A model generated the notes under the pieces. That model was not told the origin of the DNA and did not search any database. It was given only the letters and a program-made list of their open reading frames with translations. Below, piece by piece: positions 9,302-17,646 of a stretch of DNA of 64,000 nucleotides. The position numbers were made by a program, and so were the translations under genes. Source of the stretch: Azospirillum rugosum (GTDB lineage: Bacteria > Pseudomonadota > Alphaproteobacteria > Azospirillales > Azospirillaceae); the NCBI RefSeq assembly GCF_017876155.1, contig NZ_JAGINP010000002.1, positions 62,001 to 126,000 on the forward strand, read 5' to 3'. Position 1 is the stretch's first letter; every line of letters begins with the position of its first letter.

Positions 9302-10066
9302 ATGCGCCAGCCGCTGAAGCTCCACACCTCCGTCGCCCTGTCGGCGCTCGGCGTCGCCGTCTTCCTGCTGGCGTGGGAAGCGCTGGCGCGCAGCGGCGTC
9401 GTACCGTCCGGCCTGCTGCCGTCGCCCAGCGCCGTCCCCGCCGCCTTCGTGGCGGAGGTGCGCGCCGGCACCTGGCAGACCATGGTGCTCGCCAGCCTGT
9501 CCCACTACCTGAGCGGACTGTTCCTCGGCACCGTCCTCGGCATCGCCTTCGGCACGGCCGCGGCGATGTGGGGCGTCTGGGACGCCGCCCAGGCCTGGGT
9601 GGTGCGCATGCTGCGCCCCATCCCGTCCATCGCCTGGATCCCCTTCGCCATCATCTGGTTCGGGGTCAGCGAGGCGGCGGCGACCTTCCTGATCGCCCTG
9701 ACGGTCTTCTGGATCAACTACTACGCCACCTACGCCGCCGTGCGCGGCGTGGACAAGGACCTGATCGAACTGGGCTACGCCTTCGGCCAGGGCGGGCTGG
9801 TCCCGCGCCTGTTCAAGATCGTGCTGCCCGGCGCATTGCCCGGCATCCTGTCCGGCGTCCGCGCCGGGCTGGGGCAGGGCTGGATGACCGTGGTGGCGGC
9901 GGAGCTGTTCGGCATCGCCGGCCTCGGCTCTCGCATGTCCGACGCCTCCGGCCTGCTCGCCACGCACATCGTGGTGCTCTACATGGTGACGATCGCGGCG
10001 CTCTACGGCGTCTGTGATTTCCTGTTCATGCAGGTCCAGCAGCGGGTGCTCGCATGGCAGAAGTGA
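9302..10066 (+). CDS. ABC transporter permease (SsuC/TauC-like)
   Basis: A 254-residue inner-membrane permease with about six hydrophobic segments. The EAA loop is visible near residue 160 (YAFGQGGLVPRLFKIVLPGALPGIL written here in two parts: YAFGQGGLVPRLF and KIVLPGALPGIL). MLRPIPSIAWIPFAIIWFG is characteristic of the sulfonate/nitrate/taurine group. It begins 17 bp after the binding-protein gene and overlaps the ATPase gene by 13 bp. Confidence 0.88.
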   Translation: MRQPLKLHTSVALSALGVAVFLLAWEALARSGVVPSGLLPSPSAVPAAFVAEVRAGTWQTMVLASLSHYLSGLFLGTVLGIAFGTAAAMWGVWDAAQAWVVRMLRPIPSIAWIPFAIIWFGVSEAAATFLIALTVFWINYYATYAAVRGVDKDLIELGYAFGQGGLVPRLFKIVLPGALPGILSGVRAGLGQGWMTVVAAELFGIAGLGSRMSDASGLLATHIVVLYMVTIAALYGVCDFLFMQVQQRVLAWQK

Positions 10067-10806
10067 TGGAAAAGAGCGTGATCGACCTGAAGGGCGTCTC
10101 CATCGGCTACGGCCCGGATGCCCCGCCGGTGCTGGTGGAGGTCGACCTGTCGGTGGAGCGCGGCAGCTTCGTCGCCATCGTCGGCCCGTCGGGCGTGGGC
10201 AAGTCCACGCTCCTGCGCGTGGTCGCCGGCCTGCACAAGGCGCGCGGCGGCACCGTGACGATCCACGAGACGAACAAGCCCGGCCACCGCCCGGTCAGCC
10301 TCGTCTTCCAGGACGCCCGCCTGTTGCCCTGGCGCCGCGTCGCCAAGAATGTCCGCTTCGGGCTGGAGGGCCTGCCCATCGGCACCGCGGAGCGCGACGA
10401 GCGCGTGGCCGCCGCGCTGCGGCTGGTGCGGCTCGACGACTACGGCCGGCGCTGGCCCTACGAGCTGTCGGGCGGCCAGCGCCAGCGCGTCGGCATCGCC
10501 CGCGCGCTCGCCGTAGACCCGGACATCCTGCTGATGGACGAGCCCTTCGGCGCGCTCGACGCCATCACGCGCCACAGCCTCCAGGACGAGCTGCGGCGCA
10601 TCCACCGCGAGACCGGCAAGACCATCCTCTTCGTCACCCACGACCTGGAGGAGGCCGTCCACCTCGCCGACCGCATCATCGTGCTGGGCGGCAGTCCCGC
10701 GCGCATCGTGCGGGATGTCCGCAACGATCCGGGCCGCGACGGCGGCGTCTTCCGCGAGCAGGTGGAGCAGCTGCGCAGCGGGATCGCGGACAACTACAGC
10801 ATTTGA
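10054..10806 (+). CDS. ABC transporter ATP-binding protein (SsuB/TauB-like)
   Basis: A 250-residue ABC ATPase. Walker A is GPSGVGKSTLL, the signature is LSGGQRQRVGIARAL, Walker B is ILLMDEPFGALD, and the H-loop is FVTHDLEEA. It powers import with the two upstream genes. A second ATG five codons downstream is an alternative start. The gene is followed by repeat A2 in the convergent gap. Confidence 0.92.
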   Translation: MAEVMEKSVIDLKGVSIGYGPDAPPVLVEVDLSVERGSFVAIVGPSGVGKSTLLRVVAGLHKARGGTVTIHETNKPGHRPVSLVFQDARLLPWRRVAKNVRFGLEGLPIGTAERDERVAAALRLVRLDDYGRRWPYELSGGQRQRVGIARALAVDPDILLMDEPFGALDAITRHSLQDELRRIHRETGKTILFVTHDLEEAVHLADRIIVLGGSPARIVRDVRNDPGRDGGVFREQVEQLRSGIADNYSI

Positions 10807-10819
10807 GGGGGCGGGGAGG

Positions 10820-10971
10820 GTGGTTGCGCTGGACCCCCACGAATCGTCGCGTCGGGCCCCCACCCTAACCCTCCCCCATCTTCGACGGGGGAGGGAACTC
10901 CGCCGCACTTGCACCAAGTCCCTCCCCCCGCGAAGTGGGGGGAGGTTAGGAGGGGGGCCCAACACAACCAC
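10820..10971. repeat. Family A element, copy A2 (inverted relative to A1)
   Basis: A 152-bp copy with ends GTGGTTGCGCTGG and its inverse (CAACACAACCAC side). Its two internal hairpins occur in the opposite order to A1, and it has an extra 25 bp near its left end. It fills the convergent gap after the ABC operon. Confidence 0.8.
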
Positions 10972-10988
10972 TCCCCATCCAGAAACTC

Positions 10989-11273
10989 CTACCCCCCAAC
11001 CCGCCGCACATCCCGCGGCGTCAAATGGATGTTCGCGTCGGGGTCCAGCTTGCGGTCCATGATGCGCGCCTCCACCGCCTTGTCGAAGACCGGCCGGTTC
11101 ATGCAGACGAGCTGCACGGCCTCGTCCGGCTTCGGCGTGTGGCCGGCGAGGCTTTGCAGGGCGCGGCGGGGGATGAAGACGGTGCCGTGGTATTCCCCGA
11201 CCTCCACGGCGAACTGGACGGCGTCCGCCTCCTCGTTCCAGATCGGGTCGTCGGGGAACACGAAGATCGGCAT
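10989..11273 (-). CDS. Conserved hypothetical protein, possibly DUF1488-like
   Basis: 94 residues when started at MPIFVFPDD, which has GAGG five bases upstream; a start six codons earlier is possible. It is a compact soluble protein with FPDDPIWNEEADAVQF near the N-terminus and a beta-rich middle. It resembles small DUF1488-type proteins, but I cannot confirm the family. It lies downstream of and on the same strand as the SCP2-domain gene, with a 69-bp gap. Confidence 0.6.
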   Translation of the reverse strand: MPIFVFPDDPIWNEEADAVQFAVEVGEYHGTVFIPRRALQSLAGHTPKPDEAVQLVCMNRPVFDKAVEARIMDRKLDPDANIHLTPRDVRRVGG

Positions 11274-11342
11274 CACATCCTCTCGAAGCACTCACGTCAG
11301 GATGTAGGTAACATCGTAGCCGCTGCGCTTGAAGCGCTTCGC

Positions 11343-11666
11343 TTACTCGTCCAGCAGCTGCGCCAGCTTCATGGCGACGCCCATGGAGCCGTCCACCTTC
11401 AGCTTGCCCATGGTGAAGGCCAGCATCGGGTTCAGCCGGCCGTCCATCAGCTTCTTCAGGTTCTCGGCCGAGATGCGGATGGTGCAGTCGGCGTCCTCGG
11501 CCGCCCCGTTCTTGCTCACGTCCTCCTCGCGGCGGATGGCGACTGGCGTCTCGCGGGCGTCCACGCGGACCACCGCGTCGTCTTCCATCGCAAAGCGCAC
11601 GTTGGCCTTCAGCCCGCGGAAGCTGGTGGAGCGGGCCTGAAGCTCCCGCAGAATGTCCTCAACCAT
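11343..11666 (-). CDS. SCP2 sterol-binding domain protein
   Basis: A 107-residue single-domain protein of the SCP-2 lipid-transfer fold. CTIRISAENLKKLMDGRLNPMLAFTMGKLKVDG is split here as CTIRISAENLKKLMDG and NPMLAFTMGKLKVDG; the second is the family hallmark. Such proteins bind fatty acyl chains or other hydrophobic ligands in the cytoplasm. It is divergent from the acyl-CoA ligase gene and shares its regulatory region, consistent with a fatty-acyl role. Confidence 0.87.
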   Translation of the reverse strand: MVEDILRELQARSTSFRGLKANVRFAMEDDAVVRVDARETPVAIRREEDVSKNGAAEDADCTIRISAENLKKLMDGRLNPMLAFTMGKLKVDGSMGVAMKLAQLLDE

Positions 11667-11708
11667 CGGTCGGTCCCTCTCTCCCGTGCGTCCTGATCGT
11701 CAGGTCTC

Positions 11709-11748
11709 TTGACAGTAGGTCGAGCTTACGTTTACGTCAACGTCATAA
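11709..11748 (+). promoter_or_regulatory. Promoter with LiuR-like MerR operator upstream of fadD
   Basis: A TTGACA hexamer at 11709-11714 is followed by the palindrome ACGTT-N6-AACGT at 11728-11743, inside a TTACGTTTACGT-type sequence. This resembles the operator of LiuR-type MerR regulators of acyl-CoA catabolism. A 19-bp spacer would place the -10 inside the palindrome (TACGTC), the geometry MerR proteins use. The cognate regulator is probably the MerR gene at 13688. Confidence 0.55.
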
Positions 11749-11809
11749 CCAAAAGGTTCCAGGCGCCCGAGCGATCCGAGGAACCGCGATCAAAAAGGGG
11801 AGTGAAACC

Positions 11810-11875
11810 ATGCCGAAGGCCGCCACGCCCGAGATCCCTCCATTCCGCCTCCCGAACCGTCCCCCCGGTCACTGA
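11810..11875 (+). CDS. Possible 21-residue small ORF ahead of fadD
   Basis: ATG with a strong GGGGAG seven bases upstream encodes a 21-residue Pro-rich peptide (MPKAATPEIPPFRLPNRPPG plus His) ending 26 bp before the fadD start. It lies between the predicted promoter and fadD, so it would be on the fadD mRNA. It could be a leader peptide or a chance ORF. Only the ribosome-binding site and position support it. Confidence 0.3.
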   Translation: MPKAATPEIPPFRLPNRPPGH

Positions 11876-11901
11876 CCCCCACGCCGTCGGGAGGATCGGA
11901 C

Positions 11902-13617
11902 ATGACCGAGAATCTTGCGCGTAGGGACGGAACGGGTGAGGGGGCGGATCAGCCCTGGCTGGCGCAGTATCCCGCCGGCATCGCCTGGGACCAGGACATC
12001 CCCGTGTCCCCGCTGTCCGACCTGTTCGAGGAGGCGGCCGCCCGCTTCGCCCAACGCCCCTGCCTGGACTTCCTCGGCCGCCGCTACAGCTACGCGGAGG
12101 TCATGGGGCTGGTGAACCGGGCGGCGAAGGGCTTCGCCGCGCTGGGGGTGAAGCCGGGCGTGCGGGTGGGGCTCTGCCTGCCGAACACGCCGACCTACGT
12201 GATCGCCTATTTCGGCGTGCTGAAGGCCGGCGGCACGGTGGTGAACTACAACCCCCTCTACGTCGAGCGGGAGCTGGAGCACCAGATCACGGATTCCGGC
12301 ACCGAGATCATGGTCACGCTCGACCTGAAGCAAATCTACCCGCGCATCGAGGCGATGCTGGGCCGGACCCGGCTGAAGACCATCGTGGTCTGCCGCATGG
12401 CCTCCATCCTGACGCCGGTGAAGGGCGTGCTGTTCCGCGTGCTGAAGCGCAGCGAACTGGCCGCGATCCCCGCCGATGGCCGCCATGTGGACTTCGACGC
12501 GCTGCTCGCCAACGACGGCGAGGTGCGGCCGGTCGCCATTGACCCGCGGCGCGACGTGGCGGTGCTGCAATACACCGGCGGCACCACGGGCGTGCCCAAG
12601 GGGGCGATGCTGACCCACGCCAACCTCGTCGCCAACGCGCGGCAGGTGGCCGCCTGGTTCCCCGGCATGGCGCCGGGGCGGGAGCGGATGCTGGCGGTGC
12701 TGCCCTTCTTCCACGTCTTCGCCATGACCGTGGTGCTGAACATGGGTCTGGCCGCGGGGGCGGAACTGATTCTGCTGCCGCGCTTCGAGGCGGCGCAGGT
12801 GCTGAAGACCATCGCGCGGCGCAAGCCGACCCTCGTGCCCGGCGTGCCGACCATGTACAAGGCGCTGCTCGGCCACCCGGACGTGGCGCGGCATCCGATG
12901 ACCTCCATCCGCTACTGCATCTCCGGCGGGGCGCCGCTGCCGATGGAGCTGAAGCGCCAGTTCGAGCGGGCGACCGGCTGCGTGCTGGTGGAGGGCTACG
13001 GCCTGTCGGAGGCCTCGCCGGTCTGCGCCTGCAACCCCCTGACGGGCGTCAACAAGGAAGGCTCCATCGGCCTGCCGCTGCCGGGAATCACCTTCCAGAT
13101 CCGCGCGCTCGACGATCCGCATCGCGTGCTGCCGCCGGGGGAGAAGGGGCAACTTGTGCTGTCCGGGCCCAATGTCATGGCCGGCTATTGGAACCAGGCG
13201 GAGGAGACGGCCCGCGCCATTTCCGGCGGCTGGCTGTTCACCGGCGATGTAGGGGTGATGGACCAGGACGGCTACGTCTTCCTGCTCGACCGGCTGAAGG
13301 ATCTGATCATCTGCGGCGGCTACAACGTTTACCCACGGGTCATCGAGGAGGCGATCTACCAGCATCCCGACGTTGTGGCCGCCTGCGTCATCGGCATCCC
13401 CGACGACTATCGCGGGCAGAGCCCGAAGGCCTTCGTCCAGCTGAAGCCCGGTGCTGCCCTGACGGCGGAGGCGCTGAAGGACTTCCTGCGCGACAAGATC
13501 TCGCGAATCGAAATGCCGAAGCAGATCGAGTTCCGCGCGGAACTGCCGAAAACGGCGGTCGGCAAGCTCTCCAAAAAGGAACTGATCGCCGAAAGCTTGA
13601 ACAAGTCGGAGGTTTGA
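11902..13617 (+). CDS. fadD: Long-chain fatty-acid--CoA ligase
   Basis: A 571-residue AMP-forming acyl-CoA synthetase. The AMP-binding P-loop is LQYTGGTTGVPKGAML (about residue 222), followed by GYGLSEASPV (about 361), and the C-terminal domain has DRLKDLIICGGYNVYP and ends with KTAVGKLSKKEL carrying the catalytic lysine. It activates fatty acids for beta-oxidation or lipid synthesis. GGAGG precedes the ATG. The MerR gene and a thioesterase follow on the same strand. Confidence 0.92.
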   Translation: MTENLARRDGTGEGADQPWLAQYPAGIAWDQDIPVSPLSDLFEEAAARFAQRPCLDFLGRRYSYAEVMGLVNRAAKGFAALGVKPGVRVGLCLPNTPTYVIAYFGVLKAGGTVVNYNPLYVERELEHQITDSGTEIMVTLDLKQIYPRIEAMLGRTRLKTIVVCRMASILTPVKGVLFRVLKRSELAAIPADGRHVDFDALLANDGEVRPVAIDPRRDVAVLQYTGGTTGVPKGAMLTHANLVANARQVAAWFPGMAPGRERMLAVLPFFHVFAMTVVLNMGLAAGAELILLPRFEAAQVLKTIARRKPTLVPGVPTMYKALLGHPDVARHPMTSIRYCISGGAPLPMELKRQFERATGCVLVEGYGLSEASPVCACNPLTGVNKEGSIGLPLPGITFQIRALDDPHRVLPPGEKGQLVLSGPNVMAGYWNQAEETARAISGGWLFTGDVGVMDQDGYVFLLDRLKDLIICGGYNVYPRVIEEAIYQHPDVVAACVIGIPDDYRGQSPKAFVQLKPGAALTAEALKDFLRDKISRIEMPKQIEFRAELPKTAVGKLSKKELIAESLNKSEV

Positions 13618-13687
13618 ACGGGGAGGGACGGGCGCGCCTTTGTCATGTCACCGTTCCTGTGGCGCCGTTGCTGTGGTAGGAACGTAA

Positions 13688-14158
13688 ATGCCGGGCGGCT
13701 GGATTGTTTCGAGAATAAACAAAACCCGCGTGCGGCGCGACGTGACGGAAGGCGTGCCCCCCACCATGGAACAGCTCTACACGGTCAATCAGTTGGCGGA
13801 GGAACTGGGCATCACGCCGCGTGCCCTCCGCTTCTACGAGGTCAAGGGGCTGCTGTCGCCCAACCGCGTCGGCAACAACCGCGTCTACACCAAGCGCGAC
13901 CGCGCCCGGCTGAAGCTGATCCTGCGCGGCAAGCGGCTGGGCTTTTCGCTGGCGGAGATCCGGGAGTATCTGGACCTCTACAACGTCGACGGCGGGGTGG
14001 AACAGCTGAAGGTCCTGTTGAAGCGCATTGACGCCCGCCTGCGGGACTTGGCGCAGCAGCGCGAGGATCTGGAGGCGACCGTCGAGGAGTTGAAGGACAT
14101 CGAATCGCAGGTGGTCGCCGCGCTCGACGACCGTGGCGTGAAAGCCAAAAGCGCCTGA
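13688..14158 (+). CDS. MerR-family transcriptional regulator (LiuR-like)
   Basis: 156 residues from the ATG with AGGAA upstream; an internal ATG at 13766 (MEQLYTVNQLAEELG) gives 130 residues and is closer to most relatives. The winged HTH is YTVNQLAEELGITPRALRFY, then VKGLLSPNRVGNNRVYTKRD. The C-terminal ~50 residues form a dimerisation coiled coil (LRDLAQQREDLEATVEELKD) without cysteines of a metal sensor. It lies just after the fadD gene, whose promoter bears a LiuR-type palindrome. Confidence 0.85.
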   Translation: MPGGWIVSRINKTRVRRDVTEGVPPTMEQLYTVNQLAEELGITPRALRFYEVKGLLSPNRVGNNRVYTKRDRARLKLILRGKRLGFSLAEIREYLDLYNVDGGVEQLKVLLKRIDARLRDLAQQREDLEATVEELKDIESQVVAALDDRGVKAKSA

Positions 14159-14213
14159 CCGGGTGGTCCCGTCCGCCTCCCGGTCTTCGTGACGAAGAAA
14201 CCGGAGAGGTGGC

Positions 14214-14726
14214 ATGAACCTGCTGTTCCGCTTGATGGCCGTCGTCGTGGCCGCGCTGCTCGGCCGCCCGGTCGGATTCCTGGACGACGCGCGCCTGCGT
14301 TTCCGGGTCTGGCCGACCGATCTCGACCTCAACATGCACATGACCAACGCCCGCTATTTCAGCGTCATGGACCTGGGGCGGACCGACCTGATGCTGCGCG
14401 CCGGGCTGGGGCGGGCCATCCTGCGCAACCGCTGGCAGCCGGTGCTCGGCGCCGCCACGGTGCGCTTCCGCCGGCCGCTGGCGCCCTTCCAGCGATTCGA
14501 GTTGGTCAGCCGCGTGCTGTGCTGGGACGAGAAGTACTTCTTCATCGAGCACCGCGTGGAGACGGCGGGCGGCACCGCCGCCATGGCCGTGGTGCAGGGC
14601 GCCTTCGTCGCCCGCGGCGCGGTGGTCCCGCCCGCCGAGGTCCTGGCGGCGCTCGGTGAGGGGCGCGATTCGCCGCCGATCCCGGATTTCATCGCCGCTT
14701 GGCGCGCCCAGCCCTTGGTCGCGTGA
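14214..14726 (+). CDS. Acyl-CoA thioesterase-like hotdog protein
   Basis: A 170-residue hotdog-fold protein of the 4HBT/THEM6-like type. WPTDLDLNMHMTNARYFSVMD (given as WPTDLDLNMHMTNARYF) around residues 38-55 contains the N-x-H/M-x-N-x-Y signature. The N-terminus is hydrophobic (LLFRLMAVVVAALLG) and may anchor it to the membrane. The neighbouring acyl-CoA ligase and LiuR-like regulator support a role in acyl-CoA hydrolysis. The substrate is unknown. Confidence 0.75.
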   Translation: MNLLFRLMAVVVAALLGRPVGFLDDARLRFRVWPTDLDLNMHMTNARYFSVMDLGRTDLMLRAGLGRAILRNRWQPVLGAATVRFRRPLAPFQRFELVSRVLCWDEKYFFIEHRVETAGGTAAMAVVQGAFVARGAVVPPAEVLAALGEGRDSPPIPDFIAAWRAQPLVA

Positions 14727-14923
14727 AAAACACCCCAGGCAATTCCCCAAAAACAACATGTTCGCGGCGTGGATCGTCACCCATTCCCTATAGAAGAATG
14801 CATGCTTCGCTGTGAAAGCATTGACGCTGTAGGCATGCGCAAAATAGGGTAATTCGCACACCCTGGGTCGCTCGCCTATGATGGTATGCGATCACGGTGC
14901 ATTTCTGGGGGCGAGGCACGGCC

Positions 14924-15433
14924 ATGACCGAGGAAGAGGATCTGCGCGAGCAGCTGCGCGGCTCGCTGAAGAACCGGGCGCTGTTCTATCTGGCCATGTA
15001 CCGCGAACTGGCGCGGGAGCATGGGGCGGAGTCCGCGGCCAAGACGCTGGCCAAGGCCATCCGCGACCGCGGGGAGGAGGTCGGCGCTCGATTCGCCTCC
15101 TACGCCCCGGCCGATTTCGACGGGCTGAAGACCGCCTTCCTCGACTTCGTGCCCGACCACGGCCGCATGTTCGAGCCGGTGGTGACGCGCTGCGACTCCG
15201 GCGGCCTGGACATCGCCTTCAAGCGCTGCCCGTTGAAGGAGGCCTGGGAGGAGCACGGCCTGCCGCCGGACGAGCTGGCGACCATGTGCGCCATCGCCGG
15301 CCAGGTGGACAACGGCACCTTCGAGGCCGCCGGCTTCACCTTCGAGGGCGAAACCTGGAAACCCGGCCGGGAGGGCTGCTGCATCCTGCGCGTCCGCCCC
15401 GGCCAGCCAACCACGAATTCCGGCACCGCGTGA
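14924..15433 (+). CDS. L-2-amino-thiazoline-4-carboxylate hydrolase family protein
   Basis: A 169-residue protein of the ATC hydrolase-like family. AREHGAESAAKTLAKAIRDRG lies near residues 30-50 (shown in part: EHGAESAAKTLAKAI), and the paired CDSGGLDIAFKRCPLKEAW and EGCCILRVRPG elements are typical. True ATC hydrolases open a thiazoline ring en route to cysteine, but many relatives are uncharacterised. It ends 17 bp before a Liv-type binding-protein gene, so it is probably part of that transport operon and may process the imported compound. Confidence 0.7.
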   Translation: MTEEEDLREQLRGSLKNRALFYLAMYRELAREHGAESAAKTLAKAIRDRGEEVGARFASYAPADFDGLKTAFLDFVPDHGRMFEPVVTRCDSGGLDIAFKRCPLKEAWEEHGLPPDELATMCAIAGQVDNGTFEAAGFTFEGETWKPGREGCCILRVRPGQPTTNSGTA

Positions 15434-15450
15434 GAGGAGACAGCAGGACC

Positions 15451-16584
15451 ATGACGCTTTCCAAGACGATTCGCGGCGTTCTCGCCGGTGTTGCCGCCGG
15501 TGCCGCCGTGTCCATGGCGGCTCTGCCCGCGCTGGCGCAGAAGACCATCGCGCTCGGCTATCAGGCGCCGCTGACCGGCGAGATGTCGCAGTACGGCGAG
15601 GTGTTCCGCAACTCCGCCACCCTGGCGGTGGAGCAGTTCAACAAGTCCGGCAAGCTGCCCGGCGCCACCGTCGTCCTGAAGTTCGAGGACAGCAAGAACG
15701 ACGCGAAGGAAGGCGTGAACATCGCCAAGAAGTTCGTCGACGATCCGGAGATCGTCGGCGTGCTCGGCGACTTCTCCTCCACCGTGTCGATGGCCGCGGC
15801 GCAGGTCTACGCCCAGGCCGGCCTGCCGCAGCTGTCGCAGACGGCGTCGCACCCGGACTACGTCAAGATCAGCGAATGGCAGTTCCGCAACATTACGACC
15901 CAGGCCTATGAAGGCCCGTTCGTGGCGAAGTGGGCGCTGGGCGAGGGCAAGAAGAAGATCGCCGTCATCGCCATTCAGAACGACTGGGGCCAGTCGGTCG
16001 TGTCCAACTTCAAGGACGCGGTGGAGAAGGGCGGCGGGCAGGTCACGTCGGTGGAGTTCTACAACCCCGGCAACCGCGACTTCCGCACCATCCTGACCAA
16101 GGTCGCGCGCGAGAAGCCGGACGCCATCTACCTCGGCATGTTCGACGAGGACGGCGCCTCCCTGCTCCAGCAGCGCCGCCAGTTGAACGTGCAGATCCCG
16201 ACCTACGCGACCTCCTCGCTCTACTCGCCGAAGCTGATCGCGCTGGCCGGCCCGTCGTCGGACGGCCTGAAGCTGTCCACCACCTTCGCCGCCGACAGCC
16301 CGGAGCCGGTCGTGAAGGCCTACGTGGACGAGTACCAGTCCCGCTACAAGGCGATCCCGACCATGTTCGCCGCCCAGGCCTATGACGCGACCAACATCAT
16401 GCTGGCCGCCATCGCCAAGGTCGGTCCCACCGTCGACCGCAAGACCCTGCGCGACGCGCTCGCCCAGACCGCCGGCTTCCCCGGCGTGACCGGCGAAACC
16501 ACCTTCGATCCCCAGACCCGCGAGCCGACCAAGCAGCTCGCCCGCATGGAGATCAAGGGCGGCCAGTTCGCGCTGGTGAAGTAA
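15451..16584 (+). CDS. Branched-chain amino acid-type ABC substrate-binding protein
   Basis: 377 residues with a Sec signal peptide (hydrophobic VLAGVAAGAAVSMAALPALA, cleavage after ALAQ). The mature protein is a type I periplasmic binding protein (LivK/Peripla_BP_6): IALGYQAPLTGEMSQYGE at the N-terminus and IVGVLGDFSSTVSMAAAQVYA. GGACC precedes the ATG. It is followed, beyond repeat A3, by permease and ATPase genes for the same importer. The ligand is not identifiable; this family includes amides and aromatic acids as well as amino acids. Confidence 0.9.
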   Translation: MTLSKTIRGVLAGVAAGAAVSMAALPALAQKTIALGYQAPLTGEMSQYGEVFRNSATLAVEQFNKSGKLPGATVVLKFEDSKNDAKEGVNIAKKFVDDPEIVGVLGDFSSTVSMAAAQVYAQAGLPQLSQTASHPDYVKISEWQFRNITTQAYEGPFVAKWALGEGKKKIAVIAIQNDWGQSVVSNFKDAVEKGGGQVTSVEFYNPGNRDFRTILTKVAREKPDAIYLGMFDEDGASLLQQRRQLNVQIPTYATSSLYSPKLIALAGPSSDGLKLSTTFAADSPEPVVKAYVDEYQSRYKAIPTMFAAQAYDATNIMLAAIAKVGPTVDRKTLRDALAQTAGFPGVTGETTFDPQTREPTKQLARMEIKGGQFALVK

Positions 16585-16596
16585 ACACGCGGCAAC

Positions 16597-16718
16597 GTGC
16601 CCCCTCCCTCCCACGCTCGCGCGTGGGTCCCTCCCTCCCCCGCTTGCGCGGTGGAGGGCAAAAAAGCGGAGTTCCCTCTCCCGCGCAGCGGGGGAGGGTT
16701 AGGGAGGGGGCCCCGTGT
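16597..16718. repeat. Family A-related element, copy A3 inside the liv operon
   Basis: A diverged 122-bp G/C-tract repeat between the binding-protein and permease genes. The right half (GTTCCCTCTCCCGCGCAGCG then GGGTTAGGGAGGGGGCCCC) matches A1. The left half has two hairpins with CGCTCGCG and GCTTGCGC loops. It may attenuate expression of the membrane components relative to the binding protein. Confidence 0.7.
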
Positions 16719-16731
16719 TCGGGAATTGTGA

Positions 16732-17646
16732 ATGTTCGACGCCTTCTTCGTCCAACAGCTCGTGAACGGCTTCTCCGTTGGGCTGGTCTATGCGCTGATC
16801 GCCATCGGCTTCACACTGATCTTCGGCGTGCTGAACGTGGTGAACTTCGCGCATGGCGAGGTCTACATGGTCGGGGCCTACGCCGGCGTGGTGCTGATCA
16901 CAGCATTGGCGCCGCCGCTGGTCGCGGTGGTGCTGTTCGTCATGGCCGTCGGGGCCGTCGCCGGATTCGGGCTGGAGCGGCTGGCCTTCAAGCCCTTTCG
17001 CCGCTTCCAGGACGAGGCATCGCTGAAGTCCAAGGCGATGCGCGAGGCGACGCTGCTCTCCTCGCTCGCCGTGTCGATCATCGTGCGCGAGGTGGTGGAG
17101 AAGGTGTTCGGCGGCGCCATGCGCCCCGTGCCCTTCGAATCGCAGCTGACCGACCCCGTGCAGATCGGGGAGCTGTCCTTCTCCACCGGCCAGTTCGTGA
17201 TCTTCGGGGCGGCGGTCGCCATGTTCGCCGGGTTGCAGTTCCTGCTTTACCGGACGCGCATCGGCCTGTCGATCCGGGCGGTCGCCAACAACCCGCTGGG
17301 CGCCAAATACGTGGGCATCGACACTGACCGGACCATCATCGCCACCTTCGTGGTCGGCTCGGTGATGGGGGCGGTGGCCGGCATCCTGGTGGCGCTCTAT
17401 TACGGCTCCGTCTTCCCGACCATGGGCTTCGCGCCGGGCGTCAAGGCCTTCGTCGCCATGGTCATGGGCGGCCTCAGCAGCATTCCCGGCGCGGTGATCT
17501 GCGCGATCTTCCTCGGCCTCGCCGAGGCGGTGGCGACCGAATTCCTGGCCCAGGGCTGGAGCGAGATGATCGCCTACGGCTTCCTGCTGCTGACGCTGAT
17601 CTTCTTCCCCACCGGCCTCTTCGGCGGAGCGCGCGACCGTGTCTAA
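16732..17646 (+). CDS. livH: Branched-chain amino acid-type ABC permease LivH
   Basis: A 304-residue membrane protein with about eight hydrophobic segments. FVQQLVNGFSVGLVYALIAIG and the adjoining GFTLIFGVLNVVNFAHGE are the classic LivH start, and LGAKYVGIDTDRTI plus GGLSSIPGAVI follow. It forms the channel with LivM. It overlaps livM by 8 bp. Confidence 0.93.
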   Translation: MFDAFFVQQLVNGFSVGLVYALIAIGFTLIFGVLNVVNFAHGEVYMVGAYAGVVLITALAPPLVAVVLFVMAVGAVAGFGLERLAFKPFRRFQDEASLKSKAMREATLLSSLAVSIIVREVVEKVFGGAMRPVPFESQLTDPVQIGELSFSTGQFVIFGAAVAMFAGLQFLLYRTRIGLSIRAVANNPLGAKYVGIDTDRTIIATFVVGSVMGAVAGILVALYYGSVFPTMGFAPGVKAFVAMVMGGLSSIPGAVICAIFLGLAEAVATEFLAQGWSEMIAYGFLLLTLIFFPTGLFGGARDRV

